This document shows positions 42,887 through 50,357 of a stretch of 64,000 bases of DNA, piece after piece (position 1 is the stretch's first letter; the number at the start of each line of letters is the position of its first letter). The notes under the pieces were generated by a model. It was given only the letters and a program-made list of their open reading frames with translations. It searched no databases and was not told where the DNA came from. The position numbers were made by a program, and so were the translations under genes. The stretch is from assembly GCF_052180275.1 (NCBI RefSeq), contig NZ_CP197465.1:2852001-2916000 (forward strand), read 5' to 3'. Origin of the DNA: Kumtagia sp052180275. Its GTDB lineage: Bacteria > Pseudomonadota > Alphaproteobacteria > Rhizobiales > Rhizobiaceae.

Positions 42887-43138
42887 ATGCTGAAGTTGAA
42901 CCTGACGGCTGAAGTCGAGGAAATCCTTGGCAGGATGTCCGCTGACACCGGCCAGAGTGCGGAAACGATCGCGTACAGAGCACTTCTTGAACACCTGGAA
43001 GACTGGGAAGATTTGAAGAGCGTCGAAGAGGCGCTGAAGGACGAACCCCTCGTGGCCATCCCTCTGGAAGAGGTGATGCGCAAATACGGCATGTCGCCTG
43101 AAGCAAAACGCGCGATGACAAAGCCCGCGGCAGAATGA
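42887..43138 (+). CDS. RelB-like antitoxin of a type II module
   Basis: 83 residues: an N-terminal KLNLTAEVEEILGRMSADTG strand-helix suggesting a ribbon-helix-helix DNA-binding part, then an acidic helical tail (LEDWEDLKSVEEALKDEP) that would wrap the toxin. Its stop overlaps the toxin start (ATGA), the normal arrangement. A CGGAGTGAG site precedes the ATG. Confidence 0.78.
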   Translation: MLKLNLTAEVEEILGRMSADTGQSAETIAYRALLEHLEDWEDLKSVEEALKDEPLVAIPLEEVMRKYGMSPEAKRAMTKPAAE

Positions 43139-43401
43139 CGTGGCGAGTTGAAATCGCACCGAGGGCCGAGCGCCAGCTAGCCAAACTTTCCAAAGGAGAC
43201 GCGCAGCGCATCCTTGCGTACCTGTTCGAGCGTGTTGCAGGACATCCTGATCCTCATTCCTTGGCGAAACGCTTGGCGGGCCAGGACGAACAGTTGTGGC
43301 GGTTCCGTGTTGGAGACTATCGCCTTATCGCGAAGTTTCTCGGTGACCGACTTGTCATACTCATTGTCGAGATCGGCAATCGGCGCGAGATCTATCGCTG
43401 A
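43135..43401 (+). CDS. RelE/ParE-family toxin
   Basis: 88 residues with the RelE fold: VEIAPRAERQLAKLSKGDAQ, KRLAGQDEQLWRFRVGDYRL (the conserved RxGDYR) and VILIVEIGNRREIYR at the end, which matches RelE proteins that cut mRNA on the ribosome. It is translationally coupled to the upstream antitoxin gene. Confidence 0.85.
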   Translation: MTWRVEIAPRAERQLAKLSKGDAQRILAYLFERVAGHPDPHSLAKRLAGQDEQLWRFRVGDYRLIAKFLGDRLVILIVEIGNRREIYR

Positions 43402-43454
43402 TCGACTGCATGGCGGTCATCATCAGCCACTTGTGCGAGATCGAGATAATTGAC

Positions 43455-43712
43455 ATGGAACACATCGATCGGCTGGACGACATCCGCTCTGGACTGATTG
43501 CAGCGAAAGAGACGCTGGAGCGGGCGCGGTACAGGGTGGACGCGCTCGACCTGATCCTGGAGGGCGTGGTGGACCGGAAGATCCGGGGCGCCTGCCAGGA
43601 GGTTTTCGGGCTGACCACCGAGCAACTGGATGCACTGGACGACCGGCTCGACGAGATTTACCGGGATGTATCCGCCATCGTGCGCGAGGCGCGCGACAAG
43701 GCGCCGGAATAG
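43455..43712 (+). CDS. Small helical hypothetical protein
   Basis: 85 residues from ATG 43455 (MEHIDRLDDIRSGLIAAKET). Almost all helical and charged, with heptad-like Leu spacing, so a small coiled coil or helical bundle is likely. The frame is open back to ATG 43410, where a short stretch (MAVIISH) equals an EttA motif; the later start looks more natural. It follows the RelBE-like pair by 53 bases. Function unknown. Confidence 0.6.
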   Translation: MEHIDRLDDIRSGLIAAKETLERARYRVDALDLILEGVVDRKIRGACQEVFGLTTEQLDALDDRLDEIYRDVSAIVREARDKAPE

Positions 43713-43724
43713 CGCCGGCGCGAC

Positions 43725-43814
43725 AAATCCGGGGACGGTTTACTCAATTCCGCTTCGCAGGCTGCCGTTTGCGGCAGAGCGTGAACCGGAATTGAGTAAA
43801 CTGTCCCCGGATTT
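43725..43814. repeat. Palindromic element copy 3, intergenic
   Basis: 28-bp arms (43725-43752 and 43787-43814) with one mismatch, core GGGGACGGTTTACT/AGTAAACTGTCCCC and outer AAATCC, as in copy 1. The 34-bp loop has its own CTGCCGTTTGCGGCAG hairpin. It lies 12 bases after the preceding gene and could terminate it. Confidence 0.9.
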
Positions 43815-44111
43815 TCAGCGCCGAAATGGGGATGGAATTTTTTTCCTCTCGACGATTTTTCTCCGCGCGCGTGTCGGCATAGACTGCCAAGCCATTGTTT
43901 TTGCTGAACCCGTCTTCTTCCGCTCGGCGCGTAAAACGCCGTCGAGCATGATTTTTATCCCCCTCCCCAAAGACCCGTCCCATACTTGCTCCCGCGCGAG
44001 CGTCGGTCACGAGGACGATTGCGCGGGGAGGGCGCATCCGGCGCCCGGCACGAGGGTCGGGATGCACCGGGCTTGATATCGGCCGGCTGAGGCGGCGAAA
44101 GGCGGGCGGCG

Positions 44112-45128
44112 ATGGACGCGAGTGTGGCAATCGAGAAAAACCGGGAGGCGCTGAAGCGTATTCTCGTCTCGCTTCTCGCCATGGCCGGGCTGAGTGCCGG
44201 GAAGGGGCTTGGCGCTGGGGCCGGGCTTGGCGCTGGGGCCGGGCTTGGCGCTGGGGCCGGGCTTGGCGCTGGGGGACAGTTTCCTTTCTTTCGGCAGAAG
44301 GGCGCGGCAGTTGAGAACGAGGCGCGGGCCGAAAAAAGTAAACTGTCCCCGGCACTTGACCTGGCACCGTCCCCGGGATTCACCCTCCCCCGCCGGCTGC
44401 ACCGCGCGATCCTGAAGCTGCTGCATCCCGCCGAAGCCGCCGCACGCCGGCTGATCATCGCGGCGGCGCGCGGGATCGTCGTGACCCTGCCGCCACCGCG
44501 TCCGGGCAAGCCAAAACCCGTCGACCCGGCGCCGATGCTGCGCCGTTTTGGCATCGCCGTCACCGTCTCGCGTGCCGACCTCGCCCGCGCTGCCATGGCG
44601 AAGAGAGCCGCCGCACTCCGCGCCGCCCGCCCGCGCTCCTTCCATCTGTCGCTGCTCGATCCGCTCAAGAATCCGTTCCGCGCCTTTCGTCCCATTGTGC
44701 CGGACCGCGTTGTCCCGCGCATCCTGTTTCCCGGCGTCAGCGAAACCTCCCACTTTCCGGCGCGGCCCGCGCCCGACGATCTGGTCGATGCCATGCGTCT
44801 CGGCCAGCGGCTTGCCGCACTGGCCGAGGCGCTGGACGACCTGCCGGCACAGGCAAGACGGTTCGCCCGCTGGAAGGCGCGCAACAACGCGGCGCTCGCG
44901 CGGGACCGGGAGGCCCGCGCCGCCGGGGTTGCGCAAGACAGGCAAGAACCCACCGCTTTCCGTTTCCGGCGCATCACGCCGCTGCGGCCCGGACGCCCGC
45001 CCGGCGGCCGGCTGTTGCGCTACGAGCCATCCGCCGACCATCCCCGAAAAATCCGCGAGATCGACGAGATTCTGGCGCACGCCCATGCGCTGGCGCGATA
45101 CGCACTGGCGTTTCCCGACACGTCCTGA
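44112..45128 (+). CDS. Conserved rhizobial hypothetical protein with tandem-repeat and palindrome insertions
   Basis: 338 residues, Arg/Ala/Pro-rich. The opening MDASVAIEKNREALKRILVS, the segment TLPRRLHRAILKLLHPAEAA and the end HALARYALAFPDTS match a rhizobial protein family of unknown function, from memory. Two insertions stand out: residues about 31-55 are GLGAGA units made by four copies of an 18-bp tandem repeat, and the next ~27 residues come from a degenerate copy of the palindromic element (right arm read as SKLSP, as in the gene at 4630). No signal peptide. Function unknown. Confidence 0.75.
   Translation: MDASVAIEKNREALKRILVSLLAMAGLSAGKGLGAGAGLGAGAGLGAGAGLGAGGQFPFFRQKGAAVENEARAEKSKLSPALDLAPSPGFTLPRRLHRAILKLLHPAEAAARRLIIAAARGIVVTLPPPRPGKPKPVDPAPMLRRFGIAVTVSRADLARAAMAKRAAALRAARPRSFHLSLLDPLKNPFRAFRPIVPDRVVPRILFPGVSETSHFPARPAPDDLVDAMRLGQRLAALAEALDDLPAQARRFARWKARNNAALARDREARAAGVAQDRQEPTAFRFRRITPLRPGRPPGGRLLRYEPSADHPRKIREIDEILAHAHALARYALAFPDTS
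44203..44274 (+). repeat. 18-bp tandem repeat, about four copies, in a coding sequence
   Basis: Unit CCGGGCTTGGCGCTGGGG at 44221, 44239 and 44257, with a partial earlier copy from 44205. It adds six residues (Gly/Leu/Ala) per unit, so copy number can change without a frameshift. It abuts palindromic element copy 4. Confidence 0.92.
44271..44350. repeat. Palindromic element copy 4, degenerate, inside a coding sequence
   Basis: The left arm GGGGACAGTTTCCTTTCTTT (from 44272) and the right arm AAAAAAGTAAACTGTCCCC (to 44350) still pair with a few mismatches. The 34-bp loop is unrelated to the other copies. The element is read through in frame by the gene at 44112. Confidence 0.82.
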
Positions 45129-45295
45129 CGCGCCGCCGGCCAAGCCGAAGGCGACAAACGAAGCATCGACGGCTGGCGCGGATTTCCGCCGCGTGGGGGC
45201 GGTGGTGCTTGTGGCGACGGCGCAATCGATCTAGCAACGGTTTTGCAAACACAGGCCGGATTGAACACCCAATTCTCGAAAGCTCGGCGGGCACG

Positions 45296-46075
45296 ATGCG
45301 GAAGACGACGAAAGACTGGTCTGCCCAAAAATATCTCCAGTTCGAGAACGAGCGGACGCGGCCGGCGCGCGACCTTCTGGCTCATGTGCCGCTCGAGGCG
45401 CCGCGCCGTGTGGTCGACATCGGCTGCGGGCCGGGCAATTCGACCGAACTTCTCATCCGGCGCTGGCCGGAGGCGAAGGTCAGCGGCATCGATTCGTCGC
45501 CGGCTATGATCGCGGAGGCGCGCAAGCGGCTGCCGCAGGTGGATTTCGCGCTGGCCGACATCGCCACCTGGACACCGGGCGAGCCGGTCGACGTGCTGTT
45601 CGCCAATGCCGTTCTGCAATGGTTGCCCGACCATGCGGCGCTTCTGCCAAAACTGTTCGGCCTCCTGGCGCCGGGCGGCGTGATGGCGATCCAGATGCCC
45701 GACAATATCGGCGAGCCGTCGCATCGGCTGATGCGAGAGACGGCGGCGGCCGTGCCTTTCGCCGCGAAACTCGCCGACGCGGCGCGCCCGCAGTTGCCGC
45801 CCGTCGGCCTCTATTACGACCTGCTGGCGCCACATGCCGCGCGGGTCGATGTCTGGCACGTCGCCTACAACCATCCGCTGGCCGACGCCGGGGCCATCGT
45901 CGACTGGGTGAGTTCGACCGGCCTGCGGCCGTTCCTCGACCCGCTCGACGCCGGCGAGCAGGCGCAGTTCCTCGCCGCCTATACGGCTGGAATCGCCGCG
46001 GCCTATCCGCCGCGGGTCGACGGCCGCGTGCTGCTCAGATTCCCGAGGATGTTCATCGTCGCCCAGCGGGCGTGA
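45296..46075 (+). CDS. tam: SAM-dependent methyltransferase, trans-aconitate 2-methyltransferase-like
   Basis: 259 residues. WSAQKYLQFENERTRPARDL at the N-terminus is the Tam signature. SAM site: VVDIGCGPGNSTELLIRRWP, then GIDSSPAMIAEAR and FANAVLQWLPDHAALL. Tam methylates trans-aconitate, a by-product that inhibits aconitase. ATG 45296 was chosen by family similarity; the frame extends 87 bases upstream. The gene stands alone. Confidence 0.85.
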   Translation: MRKTTKDWSAQKYLQFENERTRPARDLLAHVPLEAPRRVVDIGCGPGNSTELLIRRWPEAKVSGIDSSPAMIAEARKRLPQVDFALADIATWTPGEPVDVLFANAVLQWLPDHAALLPKLFGLLAPGGVMAIQMPDNIGEPSHRLMRETAAAVPFAAKLADAARPQLPPVGLYYDLLAPHAARVDVWHVAYNHPLADAGAIVDWVSSTGLRPFLDPLDAGEQAQFLAAYTAGIAAAYPPRVDGRVLLRFPRMFIVAQRA

Positions 46076-46136
46076 CGGTTGACCGCAGGCAGGCCTCATG
46101 CCTAATTCGCCAGCGGGCGAGACAGGGGAAAAATCT

Positions 46137-46472
46137 GTGAAGGCACATCGAAGCGTCGTGTTTGCCGGGGCGGCCTGTGCCCTGGCCGTTCTGTCCGCCC
46201 AGCCCGCGAGCGCCAAGCCGGCACAGTGCTTCACCACTGACGACGGCCACTATCCCTGCAATTTTCGCGGGCTCGACCGCGACGGCAGCTTTGTCATCAC
46301 CGCGCCCGGCTATCCGACCATGACCATTGAGGTCGAGCGCCCGGGCGTCGCCTGGGGTTTTGCCGATTTCGGCAGCCGCAACGTGGCCTTGCCCGGCCCT
46401 TATTATCGGGCGCGCGACGACCGCGCCTGCTGGCAGAACCCCGACACCGGCAGCCGCATCTGCGCCTGGTGA
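46137..46472 (+). CDS. Small secreted hypothetical protein
   Basis: 111 residues from GTG 46137 behind GGGGAAAA. The signal peptide ends AQPASA-KP. The mature part has four cysteines (AQCFTTDD, YPCNF, RACWQNP, RICAW), enough for two disulfides, and is rich in Gly, Pro and aromatics. The frame can be extended to ATG 46098. I do not recognise the family. Confidence 0.65.
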   Translation: MKAHRSVVFAGAACALAVLSAQPASAKPAQCFTTDDGHYPCNFRGLDRDGSFVITAPGYPTMTIEVERPGVAWGFADFGSRNVALPGPYYRARDDRACWQNPDTGSRICAW

Positions 46473-46632
46473 CGCCGCTCTACCCGGATCGCACGGCGAC
46501 CTGCGGGGACAGGCTTTGCGCGGCGCTTAATTCGGCGTAAACGGGTGCGGCGCAATATTTGCCGCGCCGGAACGGGCGAACCGGACCGGCGCGGAAGCTG
46601 ATCGCGCGGAAGCCACGGAAGTCCTGATAAGA

Positions 46633-47751
46633 ATGCATCGCGTCATGATCAGCGGGATCGGGGTTCTGATCCCCGAGGCCTCAATAACCAACGAGCAACT
46701 GGTCGCAAGCTTCAACACCTATGTCGACGCCGAGAATGCGCGGCGCCAGGGCACCGGCGAGCCGGCGCTTTCGACATCGGCGGAGGACTTCATCGTCTAC
46801 GCATCCGGCGTGAAGACCCGCCATGTGCATACGCTGGACGGCATCCTCGACCCGGAGCGCATGGCGCCCCGCATCGCGCCGCGCGGCGACGACGAGATGT
46901 CGGTCATGGCCGAGTTCGGCGTCGGGTCCGCCCTGCGGGCGCTGGATCATGCCGGGCTGACCGGCGCCGACATCGACCTCGTCATCTGCGCGGCCTCGCA
47001 CCACCAGCGGCCCTATCCGGCGATCGCCATCGAGATCCAGCAGGCGATCGGCGCGCCGGGCGCCGGCTTCGACATGGGCCTCGGCTGCTCCTCGGCCGCC
47101 GCCGGCCTTCACGTCGCCGCCAATCTGGTGCGGGCAGGGGCGCAGCGCCGCGTGTTGGTGGTCACGCCCGAAATCATCACCGGGCATCTGAATTTCCGCG
47201 ACCGGCAGACGCATTTCATCTTTGGCGACGCCTCCACGGCGATGATCGTCGAGCGCATGGGCGACGAGCCTCGGCCGGGCCGCTTCGAGGTGATCGACAC
47301 GCGCGGCTGGACGCAGTTCTCCAACAACATCCGCACCAATTTCGGCTTCCTTTTGCGCGACGGGCTGGAGGACACTTCGGCCGTCCCGACGGAAGGCAAT
47401 CTGATCAAGCAGGTTGGCAACAAGGTGTTCAAGGAAGTCACCGTCGCCGGCCACCGCTTCATCGTTGAATTCCTGGCCGAGCACGGGCTGACGCCCGACG
47501 ACATCAGACGCTTCTGGCTTCACCAGGCCAATGCCCGCATGAACGCCATGATTCTCAAACTGTCCTTCGGCCACGATGTCGGCCGCGACCGCGCGCCGAT
47601 GGTGCTCGACCGCCTCGGCAACACGGCGGCCGCCGGCGCCGTGATCGCGCTGAAGGAGAACCATGAGGACATGGTCGAAGGCGACTGGGGCCTGCTCTGC
47701 GCCTTCGGCGCGGGTTACTCTATCGGCGGCGCGCTGCTCCGGATGATGTGA
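46633..47751 (+). CDS. 3-oxoacyl-ACP synthase III-like (KAS III/FabH family) enzyme
   Basis: 372 residues, about 50 longer than housekeeping FabH. The extra length lies in residues 25-60 (NTYVDAENARRQGTGE). The triad is complete: Cys152 in GLGCSSAAAG, His297 in WLHQANARM, Asn330 in GNTAAAG. From memory the N-terminal layout is that of Pseudomonas PA3286-type enzymes, which load acyl-CoA from beta-oxidation into fatty acid synthesis. No other lipid gene is adjacent, so this role is inferred. Confidence 0.87.
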   Translation: MHRVMISGIGVLIPEASITNEQLVASFNTYVDAENARRQGTGEPALSTSAEDFIVYASGVKTRHVHTLDGILDPERMAPRIAPRGDDEMSVMAEFGVGSALRALDHAGLTGADIDLVICAASHHQRPYPAIAIEIQQAIGAPGAGFDMGLGCSSAAAGLHVAANLVRAGAQRRVLVVTPEIITGHLNFRDRQTHFIFGDASTAMIVERMGDEPRPGRFEVIDTRGWTQFSNNIRTNFGFLLRDGLEDTSAVPTEGNLIKQVGNKVFKEVTVAGHRFIVEFLAEHGLTPDDIRRFWLHQANARMNAMILKLSFGHDVGRDRAPMVLDRLGNTAAAGAVIALKENHEDMVEGDWGLLCAFGAGYSIGGALLRMM

Positions 47752-47763
47752 ACAGGCTTTGCA

Positions 47764-47993
47764 GGTGCGTCCTTCGAGGCTCGCCCGCCGACGATTGTCT
47801 CATATTTGCAATGGCTTTGCGGGCTCGCACCTCAGGATGAGGACTGTTGTGCTGTAACGCCAACCGTTGCTGTTGCAGAGGCTGACAAAGACGATTGGCG
47901 TTGCAGCCACGCCGGTCCTCATCCTGAGGTGCGAGCCCGCAAAACGCTGATGATTAGGGTAATCGTCCGTGGGCGAGCCTCGAAGGACGCACC
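47764..47993. repeat. 230-bp palindromic intergenic repeat
   Basis: Perfect 23-bp end arms (starting GGTGCGTCCTTCGAGGCTCG at 47764; complement ending 47993). A nested pair reads GGGCTCGCACCTCAGGATGA (from 47821) and its complement (to 47938). It fills the gap of 332 bases between the KAS III-like and MOSC genes; no gene is seen there. It is a common rhizobial repeat type. Confidence 0.9.
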
Positions 47994-48083
47994 CTATTAG
48001 ATGCCTTGATTGACCGATCAGGCTTTTTGGCTGGACGGCACCTTCTGCCATAGGCAGATTTGCGCCACAGCGAAGGAGTGCCC

Positions 48084-48710
48084 ATGCTCGACCTGCCGGT
48101 CCCGCCCGCCCGCGAGGCGACGTTCGACATCGTCCCGGCAAAGAAGATTTCCGGCCGCATCGCCGGGCTCTATCTCGCTGCGACGGACCATTTCGAGACC
48201 GCGGTGGTCGATTCGCTGCCGCTCGGCTTCGACGGCATCCCAGGCGATTTCCACGCAGGCGGCACGCGTCGCTCCGGCAGCCGCGAGCCGTGGTATCCGC
48301 GCGGCACGGAAATCCGCAACGAGCGGCAACTGTCGATCGTGGCGCCGGACGAACTGGCGCTGGTCGCCAGGCGGATGGAACTGCCCGAAATCCGGCCGGA
48401 ATGGATCGGCGCCAACATCCTGCTCGACGGCGTCCCGCACCTGTCGATGCTGCCATCCGGCACGCTGCTGTTCTTCAAGGGCGGCGTGACCATCAAGATC
48501 GACGCGCAGAACGGCCCGTGCCGCTATGCCGGCAGACAGGTTGCCCTGCGCGCCGGCATGGCCGACGAGGATGCCGGTTCGCTGCTGTTTCCCAAGGCGG
48601 CGAAGCGCCTGCGCGGCCTCGTCGCCTGGGTGGAGAAGCCCGGGACGCTAACGATGGACGAGGAGGTCTCCGTCCGCGTCCCGGAGCAGTGGATCTACCG
48701 GCCCGCCTGA
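48084..48710 (+). CDS. MOSC-domain protein
   Basis: 208 residues. The MOSC core runs from FDGIPGDFHAGGTRRSGSRE through RNERQLSIVAPDELALVA to IDAQNGPCRYAGRQ, whose Cys is the conserved ligand thought to carry sulfur. MOSC domains bind molybdenum cofactor or act on molybdenum-linked sulfur transfer. ATG 48084 follows a GAAGGAG site. No partner reductase domain is fused. Confidence 0.88.
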   Translation: MLDLPVPPAREATFDIVPAKKISGRIAGLYLAATDHFETAVVDSLPLGFDGIPGDFHAGGTRRSGSREPWYPRGTEIRNERQLSIVAPDELALVARRMELPEIRPEWIGANILLDGVPHLSMLPSGTLLFFKGGVTIKIDAQNGPCRYAGRQVALRAGMADEDAGSLLFPKAAKRLRGLVAWVEKPGTLTMDEEVSVRVPEQWIYRPA

Positions 48711-48730
48711 TCGACAGGCCGGGCAGTGCC

Positions 48731-49570
48731 TCAGGCCTTGCGGTTCTTCTTCTCGCCCTGCGCCATGTCGGCGATGAAATCCCACTTCTCCCACAGTGCG
48801 AGGCGGCTGGCGTATTCCTGCTTGATCATCGGCAGACCGACATCGCCGAAGAAGACGCGGAGCGGCGGTTCGGCCGCGTCGACCAGCGCCAGCATGGCTG
48901 TGCCGGTGGCTTCCGGATCGCCCGGGACGACATTTCCGCGGCGCTCGGCCATGCGGGCGCGGGCGGACTCGTAGACAGGATTGGGCGTGGCGCGTTTGGC
49001 CGAAGGGCCGCTCCAGTCGGTGGCGAAGCCGGACGGTTCAACCAGCGTCACATGGATGCCCATATCGGCAACTTCGAGGGAGAGCGCCTGGCTGAAACCT
49101 TCGAGCGCCCATTTGGAAGCGTGATACAGGCCGATATTGGGGAAGGCGTTGACCCCGCCGATCGAGGAAATCTGGATGATGTGGCCGGATTTCTGGGCAC
49201 GCATGATCGGCAGTGCCGCCTGCGTCACCCACAAAGCGCCGAATACATTCGTCTCCATCTGGGCGCGCGCTTCTTCCTCGCTGATCTCCTCGATGGCGCC
49301 GAACTGGCCGTAGCCGGCATTGTTGATGACGACGTCGAGCCGTCCGAATTTTTTGTGTGCCTCTGCGACGGCCGCCGTGACCTCGGCCTTGTCTGTGACG
49401 TCGAGTTTCAGCGCGGCGACGCGGTCGCCGTATTTTTCGACCAGATCGGAGAGCGTCCGGGGATCGCGCGCGGTGGCGGCGACGGAATCGCCGCGCGCCA
49501 GCGCGGCTTCCGCCCACACCTTGCCAAAACCTTTGGACGATCCGGTGATGAACCAAACCTTGTTTGCCAT
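48731..49570 (-). CDS. Short-chain dehydrogenase/reductase (SDR)
   Basis: 279 residues of the classical SDR type with a long C-terminus. Cofactor motif WFITGSSKGFGKVWAEAALA (TGxxxGxG), NNAGYGQFG, catalytic Ser in IQISSIGGV and YHASKWALEG (YxxxK). Arg/Lys near the first loop (ATARDP) suggests NADP. It is divergent from a TetR-type gene with two matching operators between them, so it is the likely target of that regulator. Substrate unknown. Confidence 0.9.
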   Translation of the reverse strand: MANKVWFITGSSKGFGKVWAEAALARGDSVAATARDPRTLSDLVEKYGDRVAALKLDVTDKAEVTAAVAEAHKKFGRLDVVINNAGYGQFGAIEEISEEEARAQMETNVFGALWVTQAALPIMRAQKSGHIIQISSIGGVNAFPNIGLYHASKWALEGFSQALSLEVADMGIHVTLVEPSGFATDWSGPSAKRATPNPVYESARARMAERRGNVVPGDPEATGTAMLALVDAAEPPLRVFFGDVGLPMIKQEYASRLALWEKWDFIADMAQGEKKNRKA

Positions 49571-49643
49571 GATCGTATTGCCTTCCTGCCCCTTGGGGCA
49601 AATAGCAGCCTCTTGCCCGCCGACGCGGGCGGCCATAGATAAG

Positions 49644-49684
49644 CGGAGTGACCTCCGTTTCGGAAATATACGGAGCCTCCTCCG
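49644..49684. promoter_or_regulatory. Twin inverted-repeat operators in the SDR/TetR divergent region
   Basis: Two sites with the same design CGGAG-N4-CTCCG: 49644-49657 (spacer TGAC) and 49671-49684 (spacer CCTC), 27 bases apart centre to centre. They fill the 142-base gap between the divergent starts and fit a dimeric TetR-family repressor. Confidence 0.65.
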
Positions 49685-49712
49685 TTTTACCAGAGGTCCA
49701 GGGAGAAGTTTT

Positions 49713-50300
49713 TTGAAATCGCCCGAAAAGCGAAAGCCGCCCCGCGCCGATGCGACGCGAAACCGCGAAAAACTGCTGGATGCGACCACGGCGCTGGTCG
49801 CCGAGAAGCGCGGAGAACTGTCGCTTGCCGCCGTCGCGGAGCGCGCCGGGGTGGGCATCGGTACGCTCTACCGGCATTTTCCGAACCGCGACGCGCTGCT
49901 TGCCGGGCTCTATCGCAACGAGGTGGCGCGCCTGAAGGCCGAGGCCGGCGTGCTGGCCGAGAAACTGCCGCCGCTGCAGGCGCTTACCACCTGGCTTGAA
50001 CACTATGCGGCGCTGATGGCGGTAAAATACGGCTTTGCCGACGCCATGAAGTCGGCGCTGAATTCGGACGCCGAGGTGTTTTCGCAGTCACGGGTGGAGG
50101 CGGCCGGCGCGCTGTCGGCGCTGCTCGACGCGGCGGCCAATGCCGGCGCGGTGCGTCGCGGCATCGATCCGGAGGACGTGCTGATGGCGGTGGCGGCAAC
50201 CATTTCCGCGAGCCTCTACCGCGAGGATTCGGCCGCGCGCGGCAAACGCCTGCTCGGCCTGATCGTCGACGGGCTGCGGTTTCAGGACGGCAAGGCCTGA
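49713..50300 (+). CDS. TetR/AcrR-family transcriptional regulator
   Basis: 195 residues from TTG 49713, behind a GGGAGA site; no ATG fits. HTH: TRNREKLLDATTALVAEKRG and LAAVAERAGVGIGTLYRHFP, then NRDALLAGLYRNEV. The C-terminal domain ends LLGLIVDGLRFQDGK. Likely represses itself and the divergent SDR gene through the sites at 49644-49684. Confidence 0.87.
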   Translation: MKSPEKRKPPRADATRNREKLLDATTALVAEKRGELSLAAVAERAGVGIGTLYRHFPNRDALLAGLYRNEVARLKAEAGVLAEKLPPLQALTTWLEHYAALMAVKYGFADAMKSALNSDAEVFSQSRVEAAGALSALLDAAANAGAVRRGIDPEDVLMAVAATISASLYREDSAARGKRLLGLIVDGLRFQDGKA

Positions 50301-50357
50301 ACTCGCCCGATTCGTCGTCGCTTCCAGAACGCGAACCGGCTCTCGCCGCCGGGAAAC

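Noticed and set aside
42630..43430. 18-bp identity GCGGTCATCATCAGCCAC between ettA (42630) and 43413
   Set aside because: It encodes the common AVIISH of ABC proteins in ettA, but the second copy continues into unrelated sequence; too short to claim a duplication.
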